Source: Siphonodentalium dalli (taxonomy: Eukaryota; Mollusca; Scaphopoda; Gadilida; Siphonodentaliidae). Taken from it: DNA of 64,000 nt. The notes below the pieces were generated by a model, which saw nothing but the letters and a program-made list of their open reading frames with translations, ran no database searches and was not told the DNA's origin. Location of the stretch: contig CP136063.1 of the NCBI GenBank assembly GCA_032622095.1, forward strand, positions 208,493,934 through 208,557,933. The letters are read 5' to 3'. The position numbers were made by a program, and so were the translations under genes. Positions 10,926 through 20,397 of this stretch are shown here, piece by piece. How positions within the stretch are numbered: the stretch's first letter is position 1; each line of letters opens with the position of its first letter.

Positions 10926-11330
10926 TTAATCTGATCGATACGATAAACATAGCAAAATATGTTGTGATTTTGAGACAATGTCAAACCATAGCATTGAAGA
11001 AGTATCGGTTTCTAAATAGTTTCTCCTTTCGAAGACCAGATGAGAGGAGACGTATACGCATAGTCCACCGCCGTAGGAATCTCGATCAAGTCGGATAGGG
11101 GGACTGAAATTATCAATATCTAGTCTATCGGAGGGGTAAGAGGGGTCAAGGTGAGTTTCGGTGAAACATAGGATATCGAAGTCATGTATCATATCGGCTA
11201 TCTTTTCCAGTTTATGTCTTATACTCCGTTCGTTATAATGGAATACTGTTAACATGTTGCCTTCATGTACAGTTGTATGGCTTGGGCTGGGCCCTGGGTT
11301 GCTGTGTACCGATCCGGAACACAACAAAAG
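10926..11330 (-). pseudogene. Family-1 endonuclease N-half with 2A-like SNPGP motif
   Basis: The family-1 sequence starts at about 11330 (MLLLCSGSVHSNPGP). The NPGP motif (11289-11312) matches the end of 2A-like peptides reported at the start of several APE-type retrotransposon proteins, but the usual D-[VI]-E-x-NPGP is here S-V-H-S-NPGP, so activity is doubtful. The endonuclease start follows: VFHYNERSIRHKLEKI, DILCFTETHLD (catalytic Glu box) and SYGGGLCVYV. The open frame continues upstream to 11411, but that part is the neighbouring family-2 sequence read in the wrong frame. Confidence 0.7.
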
Positions 11331-11745
11331 CATTGATATGATTGGTTGATGGTAGATACACTTGAAATATGTATAGGTAATATGCATCAGGTAATTCAAT
11401 TTGGATACCACAAATTATATCGTCATCGATTTGTAATGGTTGATACATAGGGGCCAAGAACTTCTTTCCAAATAAGGGCCACGTCACTTTTATGTCTCCC
11501 CCGCTGATGGGGTAGCCTTTGAGAGAAATCACACACAATGTGACAATTGTAGTTGACTAGCATAGGTTCGAGTATATGGGAGTTGTGTTCCTGTGGCCAA
11601 TGTTCACTGATACCACAGATATGTATGTTCCTCTCGAGAATCATGTTATTCAAGAAGGCACAAGATAGGGAATGAGCTGATGCTGAAAGGCCAGTGCAAT
11701 TCCAAGTAGCTATAGCTATCTGTGCATGGGACAATGTCAATTACA
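11325..11745 (-). pseudogene. Family-2 retrotransposon, copy B: endonuclease N-half
   Basis: Minus-strand blocks IATWNCTGL, ICGISEHWPQEHNSHILE and VCDFSQRLPHQRGR sit in one frame. After a frameshift near 11430 come IDDDIICGIQIELP and VYLPSTNHINAF in another. They align one-to-one with copy A (IVTWNATG, FGISEHWLHNHNVHILD, VCDFSQRLHMQRGR, NDDRLCGIQLQL, VYLPSTNYTVAF). The sequence stops abruptly at INAF (about 11325), where family 1 begins. The continuation (TDEFHLQYTQ … GDFN) is found at about 3757, which proves the split. Confidence 0.75.
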
Positions 11746-12442
11746 GTAAGATATACAACATGAGTACAATGAAATATATCAAGAAAAAGAAGCCAGATTA
11801 GCATAAACCACATGACATAATTATAATCTGTTTATTTAATGATTTTTCTATTGTTGATATTATGTCCAATGATCCCATATCAACAACGTTGCGATATTCA
11901 CAGTGAACACCCTTGAAATGGGAATTGTCCTGTTTCACGTAAGTGCTGTCGAATAGGTTCCTGTTCTCAGAGAAGATTATCCCTCACACTTAAAGGTTTC
12001 ATGACATAAGTTCTGGGTGGATGTGCCGTCAATTCCCTCAATATTAATATTACATATACTATTCTATAATTATGTACCTGTTAAATGTGCGTTTGTCATG
12101 TATTTAAATTTGTATATCACACATACCATATTTATAGGTTTATTGAGATTAAAGAATTGAAATTGAACAAAGTCAAGTTTGAGCTACATGTATTGCCATG
12201 CATACACCTCTCATATGGCCCGGAGGCGATGACTTCTTTACATGCACCGTCCGTAGAGGTGACACCTCAACATCGCACATATGTTAGAAAAGTGTCAAAC
12301 AACAGTTACTAGCTATATGAATATCTATACTCTGGCCTGTTGACTGACCGTGTCAGAGAAGAGTGGTTGGGCGCGAAGCGCCCGGGATGGTCGAAAAGAT
12401 CGGGTGATCTCCTTCACCCTTCCTGTCGTGATGTGTCAACAT
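11746..12442. other. Spacer between the two retrotransposon blocks
   Basis: No coding region recognised. It holds a perfect GC-rich hairpin, GGGCGC-GAA-GCGCCC at 12369-12383, followed by a short second stem near 12400. A similar GGGCCGAACGAAGTGCCC stands at about 61052-61069, so this may be a dispersed structured repeat. Confidence 0.45.
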
Positions 12443-12477
12443 TAATCAAACTTATATAACCCTGTCTGACTTATATA
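12443..12477. repeat. Left 35-bp target-site duplication of family-2 copy A
   Basis: A 35-bp sequence beginning TAATCAAACTTATATAACCC is repeated without mismatch at 17474-17508, on the other side of the element. Confidence 0.9.
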
Positions 12478-13245
12478 TATATATCTTTATTGACCTCCAT
12501 AACTGAAGAGTTTATCAAATGTTATACATGTATACAGTATCAAGGTATAGGCTAACATTTTAGCCAACATGAAAATAAACAAATAGCAGTATATATATAC
12601 ACAAATGACACAAGTGCCACCAAGACATGGTATACACGTTGGGTCAAATATTGAGAAGCCTTACCCACAGGCAGATATAAATTCAGACATGCAATCAGAC
12701 ATACCGACATGCGGACATAGTATATGCAGATAGACAAACACAGGCACGCGAACATAACTTTTAAACCTGAACATATTTACATAATGCGGATAAAATCCGA
12801 AAGGTACAGAGAATAAATGCTTAAACTCGCATTTGCTAATTTACTGGCGGCAATCAGTTAGAATTTGGAGTATTATTCAAATGTTAGTATTGTGTCGTTT
12901 ACTATTCAAATACAATTGATATACCACAATGCATAAGTGCAAGGAATACAAAAGCGCACACAACTGCTATTTTTACATTCACACCGGTAACATCACATCC
13001 GCATGGACGAGTGATGATGACTACACCGACAGACTACAATACACAGAGATACAATTTCGAAAAAACCATATTACTTGTATCAACGTAATTGGCCTTTCGT
13101 CTGATGTGGTAATATAACTTAATTGGGAATGAAAGCTTATTTCCTTTGCATTTTTGATCCGAACATTGGAATTTGATTTCTGTGGTGATCAGTTAATAAT
13201 TGGTCCTAACATACCACTGTGGATTTTCGTTGATACGTTTGGAGA
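12478..13245 (-). other. 3' UTR of family-2 copy A with TA-repeat tail
   Basis: It follows the stop of the C-terminal frame. The extreme 3' end (12478-12510 on the plus strand) is shared with copy C at 3935-3970: AATAAAG, then a TA run, preceded by a conserved CCTCC-containing block. The AATAAA is the likely polyadenylation signal. The TA microsatellite replaces a poly(A) tail. A 62-codon frame at 12929-13117 is not convincing. Confidence 0.6.
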
Positions 13246-14412
13246 TTACTCAGAATGAAGACTTGACAGCATTTTGTGTGATAGCCATAATATGTGGGTG
13301 TGGTGAACTATAAATGATACGAAAAACATAGGGTCTTCAATGAAAGAAAATAATTCAGACGGAAGTTTTGTAAGGTGAAGCATTACAAGTTCATCATCGT
13401 CAAGCTCATCCACCCAAAGATAGAACAGTAATCCAAATGTGTCAATCATTTGGTACCACATGTCATTACGACGAGAGCACACTATATGGTGAGTGCAATA
13501 AATCATAACGTGTGTTACCACGTCGTCATAAACCAAGTGACATAACGCACAAGTACCCTCGTGTTTGGTAGCAGTAGTCGCTATAAGTTGGGCAACGGTG
13601 AAAAAGTATCTCTTCCGCTCTGGATATTGCCGACAACAACGCCAAAGGAGAGACATCTGTAAGTGACTTTGGATTTGATAGAAGCATGTTAGTGTTGGGT
13701 CGTTTTGAACATTTTGCGTCCAGTCGATATCGCGCTTACTGTTGACTTCCGTTTTGACTAGTCGGGTCCACTCCGGGCGGATTGGACACGTACCGACTAC
13801 TGCGAGTTGCTCAAGATATTGGTTCAAGTTGTGAGAAATAAGAATTCGTTCAATGTCAGCAAAGTATGACTGAGGATTATTATATTTACGAGAAAGATGC
13901 ATGTGAAGTCTTGATACAAAAATTTCCTTGCATACTTTGGAAGGCGATATGCGACAAAGGCTACCAAACAAACTGAGTTTTCGTGCATCTATAAAAGAGG
14001 AAATAGGGCGACCTAGGACAATATCGGTTCTCGTCCTTACAGGCAGTCCTTGAATGCGTTTCAAGCAAAATCGGTGGATTTTCTCGAGCGAAGTAGTATC
14101 TGACACAGACATGCCACACATAAATTCTGATCCATATAATCCTTTTGGCAGCACCATCGTTTTGTATATAGTTGCGCAACTCGACGGAGTGATCCCTCCG
14201 GCATAAAGTCCAGCATTACTTAAGAGGAAAAAAGTCGACCTGATTTTGTCTACAATGACTTCAACAAATTCTTTGACAAAGCTGTACTTATTTACTTGTA
14301 TGCCCAAATGAGTGATTTCGTCTGTTTCGGTCAAAGTACTACCAGCGACAGTCCATCGTATACTTGTGTTGCAACTCTGGCGAGAAGTTTCGTTAAAAAC
14401 GATGATTGTTTG
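13246..14412 (-). pseudogene. Family-2 copy A: post-RT thumb and C-terminal zinc-knuckle domain
   Basis: The frame reads IIVFNETSRQS, then DEITHLGIQV (14310-14330), the thumb, then IYKTMVLPKGLYGSEFM, RFCLKRIQGLP and the tail SLLWRCCRQYPERKRYFF with CALCHLVYDDVVTHVMIYC (C-X2-C-X9-H-X4-C), ending at a stop at 13246. It continues the RT frame after a one-base-type slip near 14410 in the stretch coding NPN-T. The same zinc-knuckle spacing is present in copy C. The knuckle is presumed to bind nucleic acid, as in related elements. Confidence 0.8.
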
Positions 14413-14776
14413 GATTATACATGAACCGCCACTTTTGACTATATGATGTGCATATATCGCATAAACGTTGTAAGCCGTAACTTGAGAGGGACAACAATGT
14501 CATATCATCAGCTTGTGTTGGAGACGAGCAGTTGGAGGATAAAAGTCGAAAACCAAAGTTTGAAGCTTCAAGTTCATAAAACAGATCATCTATGTACAAC
14601 ATATAGAACAGAGGGGATAAAATTTCCCCTTGTCGTGCGCCTTGTTTTATCGCAATTGACTTAGACAGAATGTCTGTATGTTTGACTACACATGATATAT
14701 TACTCAAAAACTCTCTTAGGAGGAGCCATATTTTGCCTTGGAGCCCACGATGGTGTAGTTTCAACAATAAGCCGTT
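14393..14776 (-). pseudogene. Family-2 copy A: RT palm with motifs B and C
   Basis: Same frame as the preceding segment but separated from it by an in-frame TGA (14777-14779). The TGA stands where the KAFD-x-V-W pattern expects Trp, so a single G-to-A change explains it. Motifs: INGLLLKLHHRGLQGKIW, IKQGARQGEILSPLFYML (motif B), QADDMTLLS (motif C; the first residue is Gln rather than Tyr or Phe) and YSQKWRFMYNPN. The frame then shifts near 14410. Confidence 0.8.
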
Positions 14777-14779
14777 GAT

Positions 14780-16242
14780 TCATACTGTGTCGAATGCCTT
14801 ATGTACATCCAAGAAGCAGGCGAATAGTTTAGAATGTTGTTCTTTTGTGAAATTCATGCTTTCATGCAATACATATGACGACATAAGACAACTGACATTT
14901 TTCTGAAAACCGTTTTGAAGGGGGTGAACTTTAATTAGATTTGGCGTATTGCGTTCCATGCGAGACAACATTATTTTTTCTAGTGTCTTATACAGAACTG
15001 GTAGAAGGGTTATTGCCCTGTAGCTGTCGAATTTAGTTTTTGGCTTATCACCCCCCTTATACAGGGAAACCATCAGGCCAGATTTTGCCATAGCGGGTAT
15101 ATGTTGTAGATCTAGCATTTTGTTCAAGACGTACGCTAACCGTTCATGTAACGACTCGCCTCCATACACAATGTGCTCGTAACATATCATGTCCGGACCA
15201 GGAGCTTTCCCCATATTCATTGACTTGAGAATTTCCTTTAGCTCCTGAATAGAAATAGGATATAACATATGTTTATCAAGTGGGGTAGAGACACCATGTG
15301 TGTTTATGTTAGATGCAATGTCTTCAACTGAATTATTGACATAATCGTAATGATGATGATCGAATGCGTCCGACTCAAGTTGGCAATATAATCGTTCATA
15401 ATACTCAGCCCACGCAGTTGTGATTTCTTCTGGATTACGGAGCATAGCATTGTCAACCTCGAAGAAGTTATTATTAGTTGCCCTAGTTCTAGGTTTGTTT
15501 TGGTTAAATAACCGAAAAAAGTGCTCTTGGTTGATTTCCGCAGCATTGTCAACTTGGTCGTTTTGGCTTGACAAGAATTTCAAGTTGCTATGTCGTAGTT
15601 CCTTGCGGAACGCACACTTCGCTGCTTTATATTGGGCATACGAGAGGTGATCCTGACCTCTTGGGCGACCTTCAACGTTCCATATACGTTTGAAGTTGCG
15701 CATTTGATTATGAAGTTCCTTCAGCTTTTCATTCCAGTATGGTTTAACGTGCGATTTGTACATTTTTTTTGGAATGAAGATTGACGACGCAGAATTAATA
15801 GCTTCGATAATGCCTGAGTAATATTTATCAGGACTAGCAGAGTCCGTAATGGGACTATTGGGTAGAAGTTCATCGACACAATTTTGACCAGCCATTGAAG
15901 ATTCTGAAGATAAAAACTTCTTCCAGTTGACAGTGCATCGCTCGGAATTTGGAAGAGTGCGGTGATTACCTAGTTCGATGAGCATTTTGATAGGACGGTG
16001 GTTGGAATAATCAGTGGCAGAGTCGTCGATGACTCTTATTTCGTTTACACGGTGCAGATTTGATTTGTGTATAAATATATGATCGATCGTGGTGCCTGAA
16101 TCGCTTGCTGCAGAAGCTGGAATATGTGTAGCAACCAAACGTGTGACCGGATCAGACTGATTCACAGAAACGAGTTTCCTACGTGCGATAAGTTTCTTGA
16201 AACTGCGATTTCTGGCATCAGATTTCTGGATATTGCCGTTAA
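14780..16242 (-). pseudogene. Family-2 copy A: endonuclease C-half, linker and RT up to motif A
   Basis: This is the longest coding segment of the window. The open frame is 514 codons from 16324, of which the part upstream of 16242 is inserted sequence. In order: FNGNIQKSDARNRSFKKLI, HIPASAASDSGTTIDHIFIH, YSNHRPIKML (SNH instead of SDH), the linker with KRIWNVEGRPRGQDH, then RT boxes KAPGPDMICYEHI (about 373-385), LMVSLYKGGDK, SYRAITLLPVLYKTLEKI (434-451), PLQNGFQKNVS and FLDVHKAFDTV (504-514, catalytic Asp present). It ends at TGA. Confidence 0.85.
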
Positions 16243-16736
16243 AGGTACGGTTGGCCTTGGTGGTGGGTATCCTGTAAACATATTTCCACCCGTCAAAAAC
16301 CGCCACAAACAGAAAGAACAACAAAATGTAGACAGACTTTGTCCGTATACAAATAAGAAATATCGCATAAACAGTATGTTATTGTCATATTTTTGACCAT
16401 TGTTATGTAAACAAAAGCATAAAAAGTTACTTTTCTGGTGTTTGTTTATATTATGATGGTAAACATAAAGAGCGTTCTTTGTGGGTGAATTCTTGATATG
16501 GAACGAATAAAGAGCGTTTATGTCATTTGTGTGTGTTTAGCCAGCAGCATTGTGTTGTCTTCTGTAACATAATCAGGCTCTTGCTTAGGTAAAATATAGT
16601 AAATCGTTATGATAACATGCTGTTTACGTGATGGTCATGGTATATATGAACGAAACTGTATGCGTTTTAATGTATTTCTGTTTACGGTGATTGGAACAAA
16701 TATGAATATTTTCGACAACTAAGGCCTCACGTGCCT
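16243..16736. mobile_element. TTAA-flanked short element inserted in the family-2 endonuclease
   Basis: A 494-bp insertion splits the GDFN box of copy A. TTAA stands on both sides (16239-16242 and 16737-16740). The ends are imperfect inverted repeats: AGGTACGGTTGGCCTTGG on the left and CTAAGGCCTCACGTGCCT on the right. A TTAA duplication is the hallmark of piggyBac-type transposition. There is no transposase, so it is a MITE. It contains two copies of the motif ATAAAGAGCGTT (16465, 16507), 42 bp apart with TTGATATGGAA between them. Removing it with one TTAA restores the order GDF then NGNIQKS. Confidence 0.8.
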
Positions 16737-16741
16737 TTAAA

Positions 16742-17290
16742 ATCACCCATGACAATAACTGTACCCATAGATGAGTAATAATCAATCGTAATGTCCAGCT
16801 TATTTAAATAGTCACGATAAAATGCGACTGTGTAGTTCGTTGAGGGCAGATAGACCTGTATAATATAAATGTATTGCAAGTTATCTAACTGTAATTGAAT
16901 ACCACATAGTCTATCGTCATTTAGGTCAAGTATTGAGACAGCGCTATCCAGCCTTCTGTGCCAGAAAATCGCTACACCACCCTTGTCACGCCCCCTCTGC
17001 ATGTGTAGTCTCTGTGAGAAATCACACACTGCGTGGTACCGGTAATTGTTGCTAATAGTATCAAGTATGTGTACATTGTGATTGTGGAGCCAATGCTCGC
17101 TGATTCCAAAAAAGTCCACCTCCTGATTTGCAAGTAGATCTGACATGTAGCTGCTGCTACCCATCGCCCCAGTGGCGTTCCACGTGACGATATTCAACAT
17201 CACGACTATACAAATACAAATTGACAGTGCAAAAGACCTACGTTTGTGTGAGTTCTTATACACAATACTATGTTTATCAGTGCGAATCAT
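16742..17290 (-). pseudogene. Family-2 copy A: endonuclease N-half
   Basis: The coding segment runs from a Met at 17290 to the GDF box at about 16742. Blocks: LNIVTWNATG (Asn box), VDFFGISEHWLHNHNVHILD (catalytic Glu box), VCDFSQRLHMQRGRDKGGVA, LCGIQLQLDNLQYIYIIQ, VYLPSTNYTVAFY and VIVMGDF. After GDF the frame runs into the inserted TTAA element and stops. The upstream Met at 17290 is the first in frame; the true start may instead be a Met closer to LNIVTW. About 180 bp of 5' region separate it from the target duplication. Confidence 0.8.
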
Positions 17291-17473
17291 TTTGTGCCAT
17301 GCATTAGGAATATTGTAGATCTGAAAATGAAGAAATTACTACAACATTTTGGATATCAAGCATCCTCTCCAAACCGATTTGACTGACGGTTAAAACGGAC
17401 ATTATTTGTTGCTGGACGTCTGTCGCCGAATGAACTCTTAGAAAGCCAGGGTCTACAAAATACAGAGATACAG

Positions 17474-17508
17474 TAATCAAACTTATATAACCCTGTCTGA
17501 CTTATATA
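17474..17508. repeat. Right 35-bp target-site duplication of family-2 copy A
   Basis: Identical to 12443-12477. The host target contains a short tandem repeat, CCCTGTCTGACTT, which continues here at 17491-17523. Confidence 0.9.
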
Positions 17509-17639
17509 GCCCTGTCTGACTTCTATAGCTAATTATATATAGTCGATATTTATTTAGTTATATCTAGTTAATGAATTTAGTTAATTTCCCACTGCAGACT
17601 CGTGAAAGTGTATATGTTCTTATTGTGTTACCAATTCAA

Positions 17640-17763
17640 CCACAGTCTTTTAACTAAATTTTAGAAACACAATATTTAGACCAATGAAATGGCTTTTCTC
17701 TGAAGCACATGAAAGTTTTCACCCAATGAGATTGGTGTCTCCCCTTGCCTCTGATCACGAATA
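17640..17763 (+). promoter_or_regulatory. Candidate promoter with two CCAAT boxes
   Basis: GACCAATGAAATGG (about 17680) and ACCCAATGAGATTGG (about 17721; the latter also has ATTGG on the opposite strand) stand 83 and 40 bases upstream of an ATG in good context. No TATA box is evident. The call is weak on its own and rests on the combination with the exon-like start that follows. Confidence 0.3.
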
Positions 17764-17799
17764 ATGGCGGACGAATTTGTCAGAAAATATTTAACAGAT
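17764..17799 (+). CDS. Possible first coding exon of a host gene
   Basis: ATAATGGCGGAC gives a start with A at -3 and G at +4. Twelve codons follow (MADEFVRKYLTD), then a consensus splice donor, GTAAGT, at 17800. If the donor is ignored the frame runs on to 18024 (86 codons) with a less protein-like sequence. Short first exons ending at GTAAGT are common in animal genes, and CCAAT boxes lie just upstream. I cannot name the protein and could not identify the next exon in the window. It could equally be a chance ATG. It is the only place where I see a combination of promoter-like, start and donor signals outside mobile elements. Confidence 0.3.
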
Positions 17800-20054
17800 G
17801 TAAGTTATTTTAACCGTACTCTGGCACGCATTCCTGAATGTTTGGCGTCATTATGTATGCATCTTTCTGGTGTCATCGGACATTTAGATTTGACCTGTCT
17901 TCACAGAATCACAACTGGAAATCGATATTTTCGATCCAATTTGATCAGTGGTGGCAAATTGTATCGACCTAGCACTAGAGTGTTGGACGTAGAAGTGACG
18001 GTCACGGTAGAACACTGCGAATAGTGCTTAATGCCCCGTGTCAGTCTGAAGAATTTAACTCTTTGTCAATTTGTCCTTGAGTCATGACCAGATGACCAGC
18101 CGATGACGTGATTGAATTTGGAAGTGAGTGACTGAGTCGATTCAAGCCACCATGGCATCAAGCATTCAAGGTGGAAAATTAACTGAATGGATGTGCCGAA
18201 TTACTCTAGACTCATTTCAATGGAATGAATTAACGTTTCCTGCAGACGGTGTCATGACTCGCGAGATGAATTCCAAAGCCGCAAAATTGTGCGAATCAAG
18301 TACACCTATTTATTATAATTACGTTGCAATGTAAACATCACTGTTATCTCGTGACGTCGCACATGACATTGTCATATTCCCACTAATGCCAGGTATCTGG
18401 ATAAGAAACGTTCGCAGTCATGAGTTCAGTTCCGAAGATTGTCTGAGGTGCGAATCGAGTACACACATGGATTCATTAATGACGTTTTTGTTTGTGACGT
18501 CGACAGTTTCATTCACCAGCTACCCGGAAAAGAAAGACCAGAACATTGTAAGACTACACTGCATGTAAGACTGAATCCTGCGCGTACAGAGCCATAATGT
18601 AACCTTCCACAGTGGTATATCTATTGCGACCGTGAATCCGTGATTGGCTTAATGACTTCATGTAGGTATTAGATATGTATCAACACTCACAACAATAAAA
18701 TACAACCTACATGTAGTTCGGTCATGAACTGAAAGCGGTCATGCATGTTGACCTAAATACAACATTCTTATTATTCTACGATTGTACACGACAAAGACAT
18801 ATTGTGTGTGAACAGAGTTGGTGTTGTGTCTGTACTACAATACTATAGTATACTCCTAGTGATCGATGCACGTGTCTACACATAAAATAGGTACAGCTAC
18901 AAGTATGCTCTAATTAATCGACCCTTTTAACTAGGTTGTAGTCCATGCAGTCAACCGCTGTCAAGTGGTATACATCACAGCGAATGCTATAAGTTGACAT
19001 GTGGTATTCACCAGTAAACTTATCGCGATATTATGTTTTTAACCGCGGTAATCAAGTAATACCGCATCGTTATTATTGATTTTTTTTGCGACCGCAGTGC
19101 AGCATATTTTTTTATGACCGGCTTATATACATCCAGTTAATTTTTCACTGTTCGTGACCGCTATGCACATGTTCATTCTGTTCTGTTCGATCTAGAAATT
19201 TCGAAACACGTGAGCGTTCGACATCCGGCACCATTTTCAATGATCAAGTTTTCAATTAATAAATACCATATCTACACCGGGGTAGGTAGGTCTCACGCCA
19301 CGCCAGAAACAAAATCTCTCTGGTGAGTTTATAATGACCACTAAAAAAAATTTGTATAAACATCGCATGAAGAATGGGGTATAACTGTGAAAGCGAGATG
19401 TGCTGATGTGCTGATCAGTCACCGGTCTGCATTGTTGACACTGAAATTGGGGGGTTAGCGGCACCCTTGTGTATACGGACCAGTTCAACAACCAAGTTTT
19501 TATTTATCACTTCCAATAAATACCCAGAGTAATGTGTTTATTGTTTTCTGTTATACATGTACTGTACGTATCATCTGTTGTGCCAAGTCAAAAAATTAAA
19601 CAGAAATTTAACTTTCACTCACCCGACCATACAATTGTTCCTTCCGTTACCGGAAACATCACTATTTGTTTTAGGCAAGAGGGTGGTTTCGCAACTCGTG
19701 GGTAGAGTTACGACTACATTTAGCTATTCATAGTTCTAAATTCATGTGGGGCCAAAATAACGGAAACGATCGTAATTACTGTATACAGTAAAATCATGGA
19801 TAATCGTCCGCAGTGAGATTTTCACTATGCACTATTTACAATGTTCTTATTTTCAGTATTAATAATTCATCAATGACAAGATTTCACATACAGTTATGTA
19901 AACAATACTGTTACGCTCATATTGGCATTGTTAACCAATGTCTAATTAGTCCAATGAGATACCAATTTATTTTTAGAAAAATTATTGATACATATTCAAA
20001 TAATATTATTTAGGCTAAATTAATTGAACCTACTTCGCGATTAGAAATGTTTGT
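17800..20054. other. Mostly single-copy DNA, no recognised gene
   Basis: It may be intron if the exon at 17764 is real. Two CRE-like TGACGTC sites occur (about 18352 and 18497), each about 55-60 bp after a GTGCGAATC(A/G)AGTACAC block, so a segment of about 150 bp looks weakly duplicated (18288-18360 and 18450-18505). Open frames at 18128-18334 and 18386-18568 carry no motif I recognise. No transposon ends seen. Confidence 0.4.
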
Positions 20055-20247
20055 TGACAAATCAATGTAACAGTTCTGTTTACACAAATCACTGTAACAG
20101 TTCTGTTTACACAAATCACTGTAACAGTTCTGTTTACACAAATCACTGTAACAGTTCTGTTTACACAAATCACTGTAACAGTTCTGTTAACACAAATCAC
20201 TGTAACAGTTCTGTTTACACAAATCACTGTAACAGTTCTGTTTACAT
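20055..20247. repeat. 27-bp minisatellite, about 7 units
   Basis: The unit CACTGTAACAGTTCTGTTTACACAAAT-type sequence repeats about seven times with few changes (one unit has GTTAACAC instead of GTTTACAC). Because 27 is divisible by 3, both strands show open frames with a nine-residue repeat. These are a by-product of the period. Confidence 0.9.
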
Positions 20248-20397
20248 AACAATGGTTTCAATGTGCGTCATTTTGTTATTTGAGAACTTTCAATAATTTA
20301 TATAACGTAGTTATAGCACATCCAGCTATACAATTGTATCAATCGACAAACACACAGAATGGCTAACTACCAACCCTAGAGGGGTGGAGCTCACCTT

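Larger units (their letters stand above)
3757..11330 (-). mobile_element. Family-1 non-LTR retrotransposon (CR1/L2-like), nested and split
   Basis: Order on the minus strand: 2A-like motif and endonuclease N-half (11330-10926), endonuclease C-half (10892-10266), RT fingers to motif A (10240-9491), Mutator-like insertion (9489-5852), RT from after motif A to the thumb (5842-4886), inserted family-2 tail (about 4875-3926), zinc-knuckle end (3925-3757). It lies inside family-2 copy B. No clear target-site duplication is visible at the outer junctions, and both the 5' UTR and the true 3' end are missing. It may therefore be an internal segment placed by recombination rather than a clean insertion. 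All coding segments carry stops, frameshifts or lost catalytic residues. Confidence 0.7.
12478..17473 (-). mobile_element. Family-2 APE-type non-LTR retrotransposon, copy A, near full length
   Basis: About 5.0 kb, read on the minus strand: short 5' region (17473-17291), endonuclease, linker, RT, C-terminal zinc-knuckle tail, then about 770 bp of 3' UTR ending AATAAAGATATA with a TA-repeat tail. The perfect 35-bp target duplication on both sides fixes its limits and shows target-primed insertion of an essentially complete copy. It appears to have a single long reading frame. Damage: a TTAA-flanked 494-bp insertion in the endonuclease (16243-16736), Asn in place of the catalytic Asp in the SDH box, a TGA in the RT (14777-14779) and a frameshift near 14410. 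The clade is uncertain; the style is that of the I/Jockey/CR1 group. The longest uninterrupted coding segment is 514 codons. Confidence 0.85.

Noticed and set aside
20030-20296. Repetitive peptide on both strands (CNSSVYTNH / VTVICVNRT)
   Set aside because: Produced by a 27-bp minisatellite whose period is a multiple of three.
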